NCBI GenBank assembly: GCA_963970005.1
Contig: CAXAMN010006557.1
Location: forward strand, 141,123-205,122
Direction of reading: 5' to 3'
Source: Durusdinium trenchii
Taxonomy: Eukaryota; Sar; Dinophyceae; Suessiales; Symbiodiniaceae
Length of the DNA stretch: 64,000 nt
Shown here piece by piece: positions 34,701 to 46,100 of the stretch. The position numbers and the translations under genes are program-made. Within the stretch, counting starts at the first letter, position 1. Every line of letters begins with the position of its first letter. The notes under the pieces were generated by a model that was given only the letters and a program-made list of their open reading frames with translations, ran no database searches and was not told where the DNA came from.

Positions 34701-37670
34701 CCATGCCGTGGGTTCATCTCCCAGTCCTGCCGAGACAGGCAAAACAGGTGAGACACGGGATAGTTCGACAGCCCCAAATCAGGGACTGAAGCAACATGAA
34801 GCAACTATGCTCAACTTCCCGGACCTTTTCCAGACCCTCAACGACTTCCCAATGGTCTTAGTTTGGCCAAGACCCCGTTGCCTGTGGTGTTTGGGCATCT
34901 CCCGGGCAGGATCGGTCCTCTCCCAGCGCGTCACTCTTCTGCAGGGTCAGCGGCTGCCACTGCCAGTCCTGCAAAGTGAGGAGTTCCTGAGTCCAAGCGG
35001 CCGAGAATTGACAGGGGTGGCGCGAAAACAACCACGGCATGGTGCCACCCATATATTTCTACTGTAAAGGATGGGTGGGCCGGGCAAGCAACGCACAGCA
35101 ACCCGCGTGAGGGGGCCGGACTAAAATAGCAGCTTTGCGAGGTCGGAACGGGCGGCTGGTACGGCTTTTGGGACGACCACCGGCAGCTGCGGCATACCGG
35201 CATACCGTCTAAGGACCATGCCTGGCATCGGGGGACTCTTGCGCCACCGATTTCAATGTGACATCATCGTTCATCCAAACTGCCGGAGTGAAGGCATGAA
35301 CAGATTTGCCAGAATCGATCCATTATGGCCTTCAACAATCCCGGAAGCTGAGCAAAAGCCCGAACATCGAGGAGTTCATGATCTAACATGCAGCACCCAA
35401 GCTCCTCCTCTAACGAGCCATCCGTTTGAAGGGCTTGCACTGGTTGCACCCTGAGCATCCCTGAGCTGTGGTCCACAACCCGCCCCCCCAACCCGCCAGG
35501 GATCCGCGGTGGCCAGGCTTTCGGTACAGTGCGCCGTGTGCCCGCCGAACAGGAGCACGGCGCCCTCGGCGAGCTGCGTGAACCTGGCGGATGCGCAGGT
35601 CAGGCCGGGCGGAACCCGGTGCAGCGAAGGCGGCCGGCGAAGCCGTGCCTCTCGGGGAGGTAGGTGGCCGTATGCGCGCAGCGTGGGGTTGGAGTATGCG
35701 ACGTCAAGCCTCGAGGTGCAAACTGCTTCAAGGTGAGTGGGCAAGCAAACAAGCCACATCACACATAAAATTGATACAACATGATTCAGGACACAACGCT
35801 TCCTGCAAACTCATGTTTGCTGATTCTTATCCCCAACAAATGGTGCGTGTGAGGCGAACAATAACCAACCAACCGACCGACCAACCAACCAACAAGCACT
35901 GTCTTTGGTCAGCCTCGCCTTCTAGCAACTCAGGGCTTGTGGGATAACTCAAACTTGAGCGATGCCGTGCACATACAAACCAAGCACGTGCTTGCAAGGG
36001 AGCTACTTCAAGCTAGAGCGCTCAAATGCGCTCAGTGTGAGCGGAGACAATCAGTTCCTTCAACGGTCATTTCTTGGATCACGATGGATTGCGCTGGTGT
36101 GCCCAGCTTGTGTCGTATGGCAGTGAGACAACGCTTGCAGCAAGAGGCTTTGGCTGATGCCCTCAGAGGAAACACCTGCAGCAAGTTGGATTGGTCCGCA
36201 CACCTACTTGAGTCACCAGGACCATACCAAATATCTCCAAGAATCAGGCAAGAAGGCTTACCGTAATCATGCCTATTCTTGCCATGTAAGCATCGCGGTG
36301 ACCTCACCAAGAACACCACAATATACTTACATAAAAACATGCAATGGCAGTCTTAGATCTACGTTGCATTCAGTGGGGCAGTCCATACTCTTTGACCACC
36401 CTATAGATGCTCAGTTCATGTGCCGGCGCCATCTATTCATTAGCAAAGCTACTAGTAACAAGGGCATTGCTACTAGGAACAAGTGTATCGCTACTAGTAG
36501 CAAGAAGCTACCAGTATATAGCTAGGGCATCGCTACTCGCTGCTAGGAACAAGTGCATCGCTACTAGTACAAGAAGCTACTAGTAGCTAGGACATCGCTA
36601 CTAGTAACAAGGGCATTACTACTAGTAGCAAGAAGCTACTACTAGTAGCAACGTCTTTCCAACTCCTGGCCTTTCTCCTTCGCTGAAGGTCGTCCCCACA
36701 AAATACTCGTGGTGTCTCCACCTGAGCAAGTCATGGAGTGAACATGGCACCCTGTTTACGAAGTCTCCAAGAAGAACTGTAGGACATAAATGAAAACATG
36801 GAAATAACATGACCCTCCAAGCAGTAACTGCACCCCTGTCCAAAGGTCTAAAAACTGAGACTCCGGGTACAATCTCCAAGCCATTCCAAGCTCCAAACAC
36901 CGGCGGCCTGGCACTTCGCGCAGCACTCCGATCGCCCAGCTGTTGTGCTCATGGCGATAGCCGCCACCCCCGCCGCCGAAGGCCATGACCTGCCATGGGC
37001 CCCGTGTCGTTCCGTGCCCAGTGTGTAGAGGAAAATCGTCTTCCAGTCTGGTCCATGGCATCTGGTTCCATGTGGGTCTCTTCCCGGGTTTTATATAAGA
37101 CAATATCAAGAAACATGGAAAACATCATGAAAACACCCAGGGGCCCAAGACTGAGGATCATCAGACTTGTTCTGTTGCTCATCCTCCAAAGCAGGGTCAA
37201 CAAACGTGTAGAATTGCGCAGGAACAAAAAGGATATGCGGAAGGCGAATATAATGTAGACATGAAGCCTTGAAACATGTCCGACACGAAAGGCGCTTTCT
37301 CCAAGTGTCTGAGAGGGTCAAACCACCTCACATCGCGGGATTTCAACATCCTCTCAGCTGGTATTGGCTTGTGCCCACTGCTTCCTACTTCTTTGCTTAA
37401 TTGGTGGAGTGGTACTCTGATCCTGCCAAAAAATGGTGGCGCATGGTGGCGCTGAACAACAACGCATAGACATCGTATGCTGATATAACTGGGATATATA
37501 AGTTGTGGGGTCCAAGTCCATGGGCTATACAGTCGTCTGTTGGAGGCTATTGCTACTTGGCACGACTCTAGTGCCCTGCATTTCCCTGAACTCACCCTGC
37601 CGCCCCGCACCAGTGCAGCATCTTCCTCACATGCGGCGGTGGCCGGCCCCCCACGGCGGAGCTGGGACGC
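31770..37670 (-). CDS. Kelch-repeat protein (spliced, at least seven exons)
   Basis: Kelch repeats form beta-propellers used for protein binding. Seven minus exons join in phase: 37670-37596, 36989-36922, 35709-35535, 34986-34943, 33136-33037, 32457-32387 and 31830-31770. They carry successive Kelch signatures: GGRVMAFGGGG, then NSWAIGVLLDV, EGAVLLFGGHT, LQDWQWQPLTL, VPGRHHTA, NQLLIFGG, VCVLDAAA and LALLVVGGA. Every acceptor is AG before G. The first donor is GT (GTGAGT) and the next five read as GC. The last exon either ends at the TGA (31772-31770) or splices before it at a GC donor. An F-box exon group begins 3 kb upstream on the same strand, so this may be the C-terminal half of an F-box-Kelch protein. 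The exact extent on both sides is unproven. Confidence 0.75.
33037..33136 (-). CDS. Kelch exon
   Basis: One hundred nucleotides after the acceptor TTACTGAG before G. The exon holds the P-x-R-x-H element (VPGRHHTACRG) and the strand GNQLLIFGG, then RRPSNQ before a GC donor. Joined in phase to 34986-34943 it gives PLTLLRGEDVPGRHH, a classic Kelch junction. Confidence 0.8.
33884..33929. repeat. short inverted repeat in a Kelch-gene intron
   Basis: CACCTGGGCGG and CCGCCCAGGTG form an 11-bp perfect inverted repeat with a 24-nt spacer. Confidence 0.7.
35535..35709 (-). CDS. Kelch exon
   Basis: Frame begins LDVAYSNPTLRAYGHLPPRE and ends FTQLAEGAVLLFGGHT. Acceptor CCTCGAG before G; proposed GC donor after HT. 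The plus strand is also open here, and a GTGAGTGG follows it at 35732, but only the minus frame gives a known fold. Confidence 0.7.
36444..36655 (+). repeat. GCTACTAGTAGC dispersed repeat array, copy 2
   Basis: About nine units built on GCTACTAGTA with linkers AACAAGGGCATT, GGAACAAGTGTATC and AGCAAGAA. It is the reverse-complement orientation of the array at 7078-7262. The plus shadow frame reads KGIATRNKCIATSSKKL. It lies within the Kelch-gene intron between 35710 and 36921. Confidence 0.88.
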
Positions 37671-37899
37671 CTGCGGCGTGAGGAGCGTTTGGCGCGAGCC
37701 CGTGGTGACCAAAACAGAGGATCCTGGTCGCAAATGAAACCTCTGTGCGAAACCCGTGGCATGCCAAACCCAGCCGTTCTCATGCACATCTGCGACTTCT
37801 ATTCTCCAAGTCTCGAGGTTCCTACACTTGTCTATAATTATAGTATAGGATTCATTTCTTCAGTTCATCCATAGCTTGAAGAGTGAGACAACTCACAGA

Positions 37900-38105
37900 C
37901 GAGTCCGCCCCTACCCCTCCACCCATCCACCCACTCTCCGCGCCGTCTCCGCCACAAAGGACCGGGAGGGCGCATCCAAGGTACCAGACTCCGCCCAAAG
38001 CGGGGTGAGACTCTGGACCCCCCCCAGGCATCGCTGGAGTGCCAGTCGCCTGCCAACGGCGTCGCGGAATACACCGCGGAGTACGTAGCGGAATGCGTGG
38101 AAAAG
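37900..38105 (-). CDS. candidate exon island, frame ambiguous
   Basis: G/C-rich and open in all three minus frames. One frame reads HAFRYVLRGVFRDAVGRRLA and later TLDAPSRSFVAETARR. Another, opened by the GGCAG acceptor before G near 38052, reads PALGGVWYLGCALPVLCGG, which resembles a Kelch strand. It sits directly upstream of the first Kelch exon and probably belongs to that gene. Confidence 0.4.
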
Positions 38106-39598
38106 CAGGGAACACCATTAAGCTTAAGCGCGAGTGCAAGCTGTTGGTCTCTACACGTTTGGCACCAAAAAACATGACTTTGACCTTGTGAGAAACATCT
38201 TTGAACGACAAAGGCTTGCAAATAATTCAGCCAAATCCCAGGCTTGCGCCTTGCCTCAACACCAATCCTTGAGTTCCCTAGGCCCTAGGGGAAACGAAGT
38301 TCAACGCTTCAAACACCGCCTTGCACGTGCTCCGTGGACCAAGCGTGACAACACAGAACCCATGCGTAGCAGAGTCAGGGTACTGCCTTATTGTGGGACA
38401 AAAGAGAAGGCAAAGTATGCCTATGTGAGACTGCTGTCGAATCAGCTCGATTCAAGAAGGCCTATAATATGTGTCTAAACTTTGATCATTACAAAGAATT
38501 CATGGGTTTTCATGCCCGACGATGTGCACGTTCGTGAAATTATGTGAAACAGTTTGAACAACCGGAAGGATAAACCACTCTCAAAACAAATTGAACAGGA
38601 ATGGCAAGGACCATCCAACAGGATCATTCCTTGGAGGCGGTTTGTGGTTCACACCTGGCCCACACATGCCAAATAGATCCAAAATAAATCACCAAGAAAC
38701 CGTAAGAAATCCTTTGGGTGTTGGATCTTATTCGATCTCAACATGGGTATCGGCATGTATCATCATTTAGTATCCATAGGGCTATTGTTAGCCAATAACA
38801 TATCCTTTCTGTCAGGAAGTGGCAGTTGACGTGGTGTGGTTCACATGGCAAAATATGCGAAATGAATGGTCACCACTTAAGAATAAGGACGCACAAAAAT
38901 GAAGTCCGAGATGCTTTGGTCCACACCCAACTCTCGCCTGTGCTCGCTGAAAGCGCCAATGGTCGGCACTGTGGTCGTGTGCGGCGTTGACCACCGAAGA
39001 GATGGGGACCCAATGGAGGTCTGTCTGAGGTCCTGCATCGAGGACAGTTACTGTAAGCATTAGCAAGAAGGTTTCTGCACACTCGCGCTTGCTTGATCAC
39101 TTGATGCAGCCTCGCAACCAAAGAAAGAGGAAGTCAAGAGTCAAAGAAAGTCAGAGCATTCTTTTCCAAATTCAAAGGCTAATCCCTCACCAACGCCCCT
39201 TTGCAACTCACGCATGCGGTCATCACTGCTGGTCGATCGGTGAAAGCAATCCGAGCCGACATCCCACCAAAAAACTCCTCCATCAGTCCATCCGCCATAG
39301 CCTGAAGCTTGAGCAAAGCTCCGCAAATGAGTTATGAGTGCCAATAGTGAATGTGATAGCTTATAGCATTATCTGCATATTTAAGTTGTGAACCGGCTTG
39401 GGCTGCTACATGAAACACAATCATATGCTAGGGTCTAGGGCCTTGTTTGGGGCTGGCTCCGTTTTGATCCACGTCCAAACAGGTGGAGGGGGCTTGGCTA
39501 TCCTTTCTGTGCCGTTGTTTGTGCATCTTGTCGGCTGGCGGTCCAAAAAATCGATCCCCTTCCGGAACCTGCTCTGTCTGAGCAAAAGCTCGTGCTTA

Positions 39599-39703
39599 GT
39601 CACAGAAGAGCTTCTCGCCCGAGGGGTTGACGAACAGCTGTGGCGCTGCCACGCGATCCCGCAGCCCGTGACGTTGACTGCTGTAGCACCACACGCCGGT
39701 CCT
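39599..39703 (-). CDS. candidate exon island
   Basis: After a CGCCAG acceptor before G the minus strand is open in three frames. The most protein-like reads TGVWCYSSQRHGLRDRVAAP then QLFVNPSGEKLFCD and a stop. Another reads DRRVVLQQSTSRAAG. It lies between the F-box exons and the Kelch exons. Confidence 0.35.
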
Positions 39704-40115
39704 GGCGAAGGGCAGCTGAGGTCGCATCTACCCTACAACAACCTTGAACCTTGTCAATGGAAATTCATCTGGTGGCGAAAGTTGGTTGAAGGATGTTAAT
39801 AAAGGACGGACATTCAAAGACCCTTTCAAACAACATGGGGCTATACCAATTTTCAACCCGACAATGCTCCAATGTTGATCCCGTCGACCAGAAAACACCA
39901 GTCTATTTGCACATATTACCGACAGTGTTCCAGTTCCGTCACTATGGATTTCCATGGATTTCCACTTCAATTTATCAATCTACTATTTGACCGATTTTGT
40001 TGTCAAATTCATGTCATTTCGGACCTCCATCCACATCCCCAACCCTTGCCACCCGCCACCTGACCTGGCAGCTTGAACTCCCAAAAGCTGTCGATAGCTC
40101 TGGCGCCACGTGGAC

Positions 40116-40770
40116 CCAGCCAGCGGCGCGGGTAGGCGCTCCGCAGCGAACTCCAAGTGGCACCTACGTGGAGAAACCAGTGGGTGCGCGATGAAACACA
40201 ACGGAGTGTCTGAGACGCGCTTGGAGTGTCGCTCCGTTTTTGATGCATCGCAACGCGTGCCGTGGGCGCGCCTGGTTTTCCACCAGGCGTCCGTGCAGCC
40301 TGTGCGCCAAGCTGCAAGGCCGGTGGCCTCCAAACGCCAAGCCATCCAACCAGGCAAGGAACTCCTGAGCCCGAGCTTTTCAGCTGCTTTTTGTGCCTAT
40401 TTCTCCAGAGAGGGGGTAGAGCGGTGTGTTATTCTTCATTCTGCCTGTAACAAGATTCTAGGATTCAACTATAACAACAGGACACATCAGTACACACTCT
40501 CTGCAGAGTCGCTGGCTGTCTCCCAGCTGTCAAGCAGCATGGATCAGTGCACTTACCTTTGGGTCGTAAATCATTTGGACTTTCTTCCTCAGGCCAGGCA
40601 CAAGATCTGAAGCAACACCTCGTCATTCAGCTCCGTCAAGGACCAGGATGCGGCCTCCGCGCCGCTCGAGGACGCCGCGCCCTCTGACTGCTCCGACGCA
40701 GCGGGCTCGGTGGCCGCGGCGGACTCGACCAGCGGCTCAGAGAGCTCTCCCAGCTTCCGCTTGGGCATGC
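40116..40770 (-). CDS. F-box-like N-terminal exons
   Basis: The first exon (40770-40595) starts two bases after a CCAG acceptor with ATG at 40768. It reads MPKRKLGELSEPLVE, an Ala/Glu/Ser-rich linker, then WSLTELNDEVLLQILCL, the first helices of an F-box, before a GC donor. Two following exons fit in phase: 40364-40328 (EFLAWLDGLAFG) and 40163-40116 (ATWSSLRSAYPRRWL), resembling the second half of an F-box (W..L). F-box proteins are substrate receptors of SCF ubiquitin ligases, and the domain binds Skp1. An AG so close to the ATG would suit spliced-leader trans-splicing. The continuation is uncertain; it may lead to the Kelch exons at 37.7 kb. Confidence 0.55.
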
Positions 40771-43098
40771 CTGGAGGGCCGAACAAAGCCAATGAGTGAA
40801 CCATATAGAAACACATCAAAAGTGAACATACATATAAATGAGTGAAAGCCATAGTGAGTGAAACACATCAAAATTGATAAGACTTTACATTATTTGCCAA
40901 CATAGGGTGTAGTGTCTTGATTCGAAAAGCCCTCAAGCAAACAGTTGAGGGACGTACCATGTATAGCAAAAGAAGGTCGGCACCCCCAGGGAGGCTAGTG
41001 CAAGAGTTGGACAGGAAAAGATTTGTTGTTCTTGTTCATTTCCTTCTGATGAGGTCTGAGCATGCTTCTTGGGAGTTGAAACACTTAGCCCAGAATGACA
41101 TCTTAAGGGGACACACCTCAATATTAAAACAACACAACAAATATGTGTATATATATACACACTTGGATATTGTCTGATAGTGTATGATATCGTTATGTTA
41201 CATGCAAATCAAGTTTGGCATCCAGGATGAACTGCTCAAACGGATTACATATCAAGCCCCCCCACCACTGGACTTCATCCCTGCACCATCTCTCACCCTG
41301 TCAGGGTATCCATATTGTATCATTCCACTTCCACCGCTATTGTATCCATCGCATGACGTCGATCCCTGTCGCCTTGATCAGTGATAGGCTGGCCAAGGAC
41401 TTGTTGGCATGCCAACCTGAGAAGACTCCTCAGCTTTACCAGTCTGAAAATGAAGGATGATGTGGGAAGGCTGACCCGACTGCAATGTCACCGAGCTACG
41501 GAAGATGGTATGTTTCTCTGTTTTCATTGTGATGGCATAGGGGCGGCATTGGGGTCCATGAAAGACATGCGACACATTCACGTGACAAGGATGCATCAAA
41601 AGCAATCCGAAGAAACAGGCAAGGATCCTACCATATCTCAGTCGTCTCCCCCGAAAGCACAAACAACGGTTTGCCCGATCTGACCCTTTTGGGGCCAAAG
41701 CAGGCTTCTGAGAGTACTAGGAAGAGTGGAAGAAAATGACAAAGACCCCGATCGCAATTGTTTGGTTGGACATTCAATCAGCCTCACTATCCCCTCACAT
41801 GCGAAGACGCGCCAAGCAGCTGACAGAAGTCAATAATGGAAGAAATGCACCTGAGCTGAAGGGCCCTGGACTGTCAAATGACTGAAGCCTTTTCGAGTTT
41901 GTGTCCATCTACATGTCGTCTCATCATGAAGTATAGGCTGGTGGTCTTCTTTCCATTCCATGAAGCCCGAAATTCAACAAGCATGATGCCACAACACCAA
42001 TAAGCAAATTTGAGTGCTCCCTTCCCCTAGCAAGCAGACGCTTGTGCCGCTGGACAATCCAAATATAGTTAATAATAGAATGCAAGTTCTAAAACCACAT
42101 ACACACATAACATATCACAACCCCCCAAAGGAGCATCTGCCTGGTAGATGAATTCAGTGTCCATCTTGCAAACCCATTGCAGGTGGATTGCTAATTAGGT
42201 AGGGGTTGAGAGAGCAAAAAACGTACATCCACTGCGTCGTGCGCCTTGCAAAGCCAGTGTGGTTTGGTTGCTGGTTTCACTCGTTTCGCCCTGCTGGAGC
42301 TTCTGCCGCGCAAAACAAACGATTTCTCGGTTCAACGATGGCAAAAGGATGTCTTCCGGCTAGGCTCGGATTGGTTTGTTTAGGGGGCCCCTTGCATTTC
42401 ACATCCTCATATTTAATCAAATTCCCATACCAGCCCCAGCCCATCGATCCACAGCCCCAGCCCAGCCCGTCAGGCTGCCGCGTGGCATGAATCTGCGCCT
42501 TCTGTTGAAGCGTTCTCAGGCTGTGCATCATCATCTACGTCGAGCACAAACAGCTTTCCGGCAGCTATAGTATTCCGGTCGCATGGCAATGTATGAAAAC
42601 AAAGGAACATGGACATCATCAACTCAGTCCCATACTGGTCGGAAAGCTGGTCACTATTTGGCTTTGCCCTAGTGCTAAACACAAGTGCAAGCCTGGCAAC
42701 ACTCCTTTTGACCCAGCAGCTCTTCAGCTTCTTTGGGCCCCAGTGGGTTCCTTTTGTTGCATGTGGTCACGAGTTCTGTGTGGCTGTCCTGTGGAACCCG
42801 GAGAAAAAGAACGCTGTGACAAGCTGTCCCTGCTGGGCCAAAGCTATACTATATTAAATCTTTGTCAGCTTTCCTAAGTAGTCCAGGCACAAAAAACCAG
42901 TCATTGTGGCTCCAAAAATTGTGTCAGTCGACCCTTCATGATGTTGACCTATATACTCAGAGTTACTGAGTGGATCAACACCTGACATTTTGCCGCAGTG
43001 GCATTGTTGAACGTTTTCTCAATTCATGATCGTGCCAGCATCTTCATGACGGTTCACCCACATCCCCAGAAAGTGGTTGGGGTGGGTGCCAGGGAGGT
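40771..43098. other. no supported gene
   Basis: Intergenic between the F-box start and the PP2C stop. A minus frame at 42470-42590 (GKLFVLDVDDDAQPENAS, ending at a stop) and a hydrophobic plus frame at 42609-42857 are open but lack AG-G acceptors, so neither is called. Confidence 0.4.
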
Positions 43099-43175
43099 CT
43101 AACCACCGAACCCTACACCGCCGAGTCCCCGCACAGCGACGGCCGTGATATCGTCCACGGTGTCGTTGTACGAAC
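43099..43175 (-). CDS. PP2C last exon: DDITAVAV and stop
   Basis: SYNDTVDDITAVAVRGLGG then VGFGG and TAG. DDIT stands for the terminal D-N/D metal-binding motif. Acceptor GTCAAG before G. Confidence 0.85.
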
Positions 43176-46100
43176 CTTGACACGAAGACTGGCAAGCTTT
43201 GGAGATATTCCTGGGAACCAAAACAAACCAGAAACAAATGGTTTTTCTTCCAATATGGGTTGCTTGAGATCCTTTACAATCCCTTACATATAGCAAATGG
43301 CTGCTTGGGTCTCCAGGTAATTATACGATATTATACGTATATATTTAATTCAGTCATAACTCTGCTCTCATCCAAAGCCATAGGACCCCCTACTCTTCGG
43401 CGTACCTCTGCAGTCAACTCTGCCCCCAATAGGTCCTCATTGTCCTCTGATTGTTGCAAGTTGGCATGCCGCCAACTAGCATCCCATCTTTGGGGGATGA
43501 GCAAACACCTGGACTCACTTGAACTACCCTCCAACCCCCCCCAAAAAAAACAACAAACAAATAGCACGTGTGCCGTGTGCGTAACATTTGTGCCACCTTG
43601 GTCTGCCTTTCCAGGGCCATCAATGGCCGTTCTGCTCCGCTCCACCGAGCTCGCCGCTCCGAGCCCAGCGTCGTCGTGCCACGGAGCACACGTCCTACGT
43701 GCGAAGGACACCCGGAGGAGCCGACCATCGAACAAAGGGACGCGGAGATCACATGTGGAGACGTGCATTGATCTGGCATCTGGGAGACAATTGCAGACGG
43801 GCTTCATTGGATTGGTGTGTTTTTCATTGATCTGGCATCTGCGGTCCTCCAAGACCTCATCTGAGACACCCTCGGTACCTGACCAAGTGCATCTCGCCGA
43901 ACCACTGGCAACTGTTGTGATCTATTTGGCGGACACTCACCCCGCGAGGGCGACCCCAAAATGCACTGGAAATCATCGGCGGGCCCCTGGTCTGAAAGGT
44001 GCATTGCAAAGCAAAGTTGGCCTCCTTTTGAGTCCTTTGTGAGGAAAAAAGTGGCACGTTCCTGGGATCCAGACATAAACGCGTAGCGACTTCCTTGGTG
44101 CTGCAGAACTCAAAGAGTCCTGGAGGCGGACATGATCTGACGACCAACGACCGGTGCCTTCAAGGAGTTTGAGGATGCCAAGGTATAGCCAACCCGAACT
44201 CACTCCCGCTGTGGACCGTGGGAAGTCAACCACCAGCTAGGTGGATGGGTCATTTTCAAATACGCTGTCAGGGAAGGCCCACTTGCAATGGGGGCAATCC
44301 GAAAAAGAATGAGGGAAGAAATGCACGGCTCTCGTTTTTTTTTACACATTATTTTACGTGATAGTCTGATCACCTTCTGCGCTCCAAAACCCGGTCTATA
44401 CTCTATGCATCTCTATACCAAGTCCGATGAGAACTTGGATTGCTTGCGCCTGGCGGCTGAAAGGGATGGACCTCTTGGACTTCGCCTCGTCTGTCTCCAC
44501 AAAAACACCTCTAACATATTGAAATCACCTCACATGGAATGCACCCCAATGCCAAACACACCAAGGGACAAGCACTGTTGTTCGTTGAATTCTGTTGATC
44601 TACCTTGCTTTTCTCAAGGTGCCCCCTTGAGACACACCCTGACACCACGAACGCCGCCCTGGTCGAACCACCGCCCGCCGCGGGAAACACGCCGTCCGTC
44701 GGTGCCCAGCACCAAGAGCTCGTCGGAGCTGTTGGCCAAGCGCACCGAGGTCACCTGCCGAGCAGCATCCGTTGAACGGAGAAGGTGGGATCCGACCACC
44801 CGCTCAAAATGGATCGACTGATCACATGGAAGTGGATCGCCAAGGAAGGGAAAACCACTCTATAGCATAGCACTGGCACTCTCTATAGCATATTCCATCA
44901 CATGTGATGGATGGGGGGTGGCACACCTCACATGGAAGTGGGAAACCACCCCCCCTCTTTTACTAAAAGTCGTCTTCCTTTCGGGGCCAGGCCATCCACT
45001 TCCATGTTAGTGAGCTGGAATGTACTGTAACTATTTTGTTGTTGCTTTTGGATGGGATCTTCTGACCCAGATTCTTTGCGAGCTGGGAAGGGGTCTCCTT
45101 TCAGGAATTTTAATCGGATGCATTCTATAGATGCCGGATGATTTTGAAGTTTCTGATGCGGCTGATGCGTTCTTATGGTTCGATGTAGGTCCTTCGCAGG
45201 GCTTGTGTGGAAAATGGAAGGTTAAGTGCAACTCGATGTGAGCACTCTTCGAAGGCAGGAATCGAGCAGTAGGACTTATAGGGACCTTCTGCACACTTTG
45301 AAAATAGACCATCCTGAAAAGGGTTGCAGGGATCCACATCTGACCATCCAAAGGCTTTGAGGGCCATCCACCATCTTCTTTGGGTGCGCCGCTCATCCCT
45401 CATCCCACCGGTAAATAAGGAAACGGGTGACCAATGGCATGTCGCTATATTCGGCTCTTGAACCAAGCTGGACACTTGAACCAAGTTGCAATGGACCATT
45501 TCATCTTTGTTCGTTGTTCACCATGAACGGCAGAGCATATTTCATGATGAGCCAAGCTCTTTCATCGGCTTCAGCTCTTCCAGGTCCTCCCAGGTCCCCC
45601 AGGCTGCCGCCGCCTCAGGCTCGCTGCTCACGCCACATGTGCCGGCAATGGAGGCCCCCAAGGAGCGAGACAGGGCCATGGCTGGCCACTGGCATCCTGT
45701 GGCGTTTGTGGCGAGCGAAGCTGAGGGCATGCGATTGGACCCCTAATGAAGTCCAAGAACAACCGTATGATATATGAATATATGATATATGATACAGTAT
45801 GTTTCAGAGTAGATGGCACAAACCTCAAGATGTCCTTGAGATAGGGGTCCATCTAAACCACCTTTTGGGGATCGTGCCATCTACTCTGAGCCCACTGTAT
45901 ATACTGGGAATGGATCGCGTAAGAGTCCAGGCGTCAAGTGACATAGGAATAATGTAGGTAAGTCCTTTGTCGTGTCAAAAACGTGTTGGCACCTAACCAT
46001 GAAGCGGCTATAAAGGTGAAGCAGGATGAGATGGGACTTGTTGCACCGTTTCAAGAGCAGCCTTGTACTGGGTTGCATGGGCAAGCTGGTGATGCTTCGC

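Noticed and set aside
35591..35947. Plus-strand frame ending at a GTGAGTGG donor-like site (35732)
   Set aside because: Attractive splice site, but the minus frame encodes Kelch repeats and the plus frame resembles nothing.
36444..36655. Regularly spaced repeats that might suggest a CRISPR array
   Set aside because: Spacers are short and similar to each other, units vary, the core is palindromic, and the context is eukaryotic.
42470..42682. Minus frame ending GKLFVLDVDDDAQPENAS and a stop as a terminal exon
   Set aside because: No AG|G acceptor in the right place, and the neighbouring plus frame is equally open.
43260..44042. Longest plus-strand ORF of the window (260 codons)
   Set aside because: It lies antisense to PP2C exon 15 and introns, has no family motif, and the opposite strand gives an ordered PP2C.
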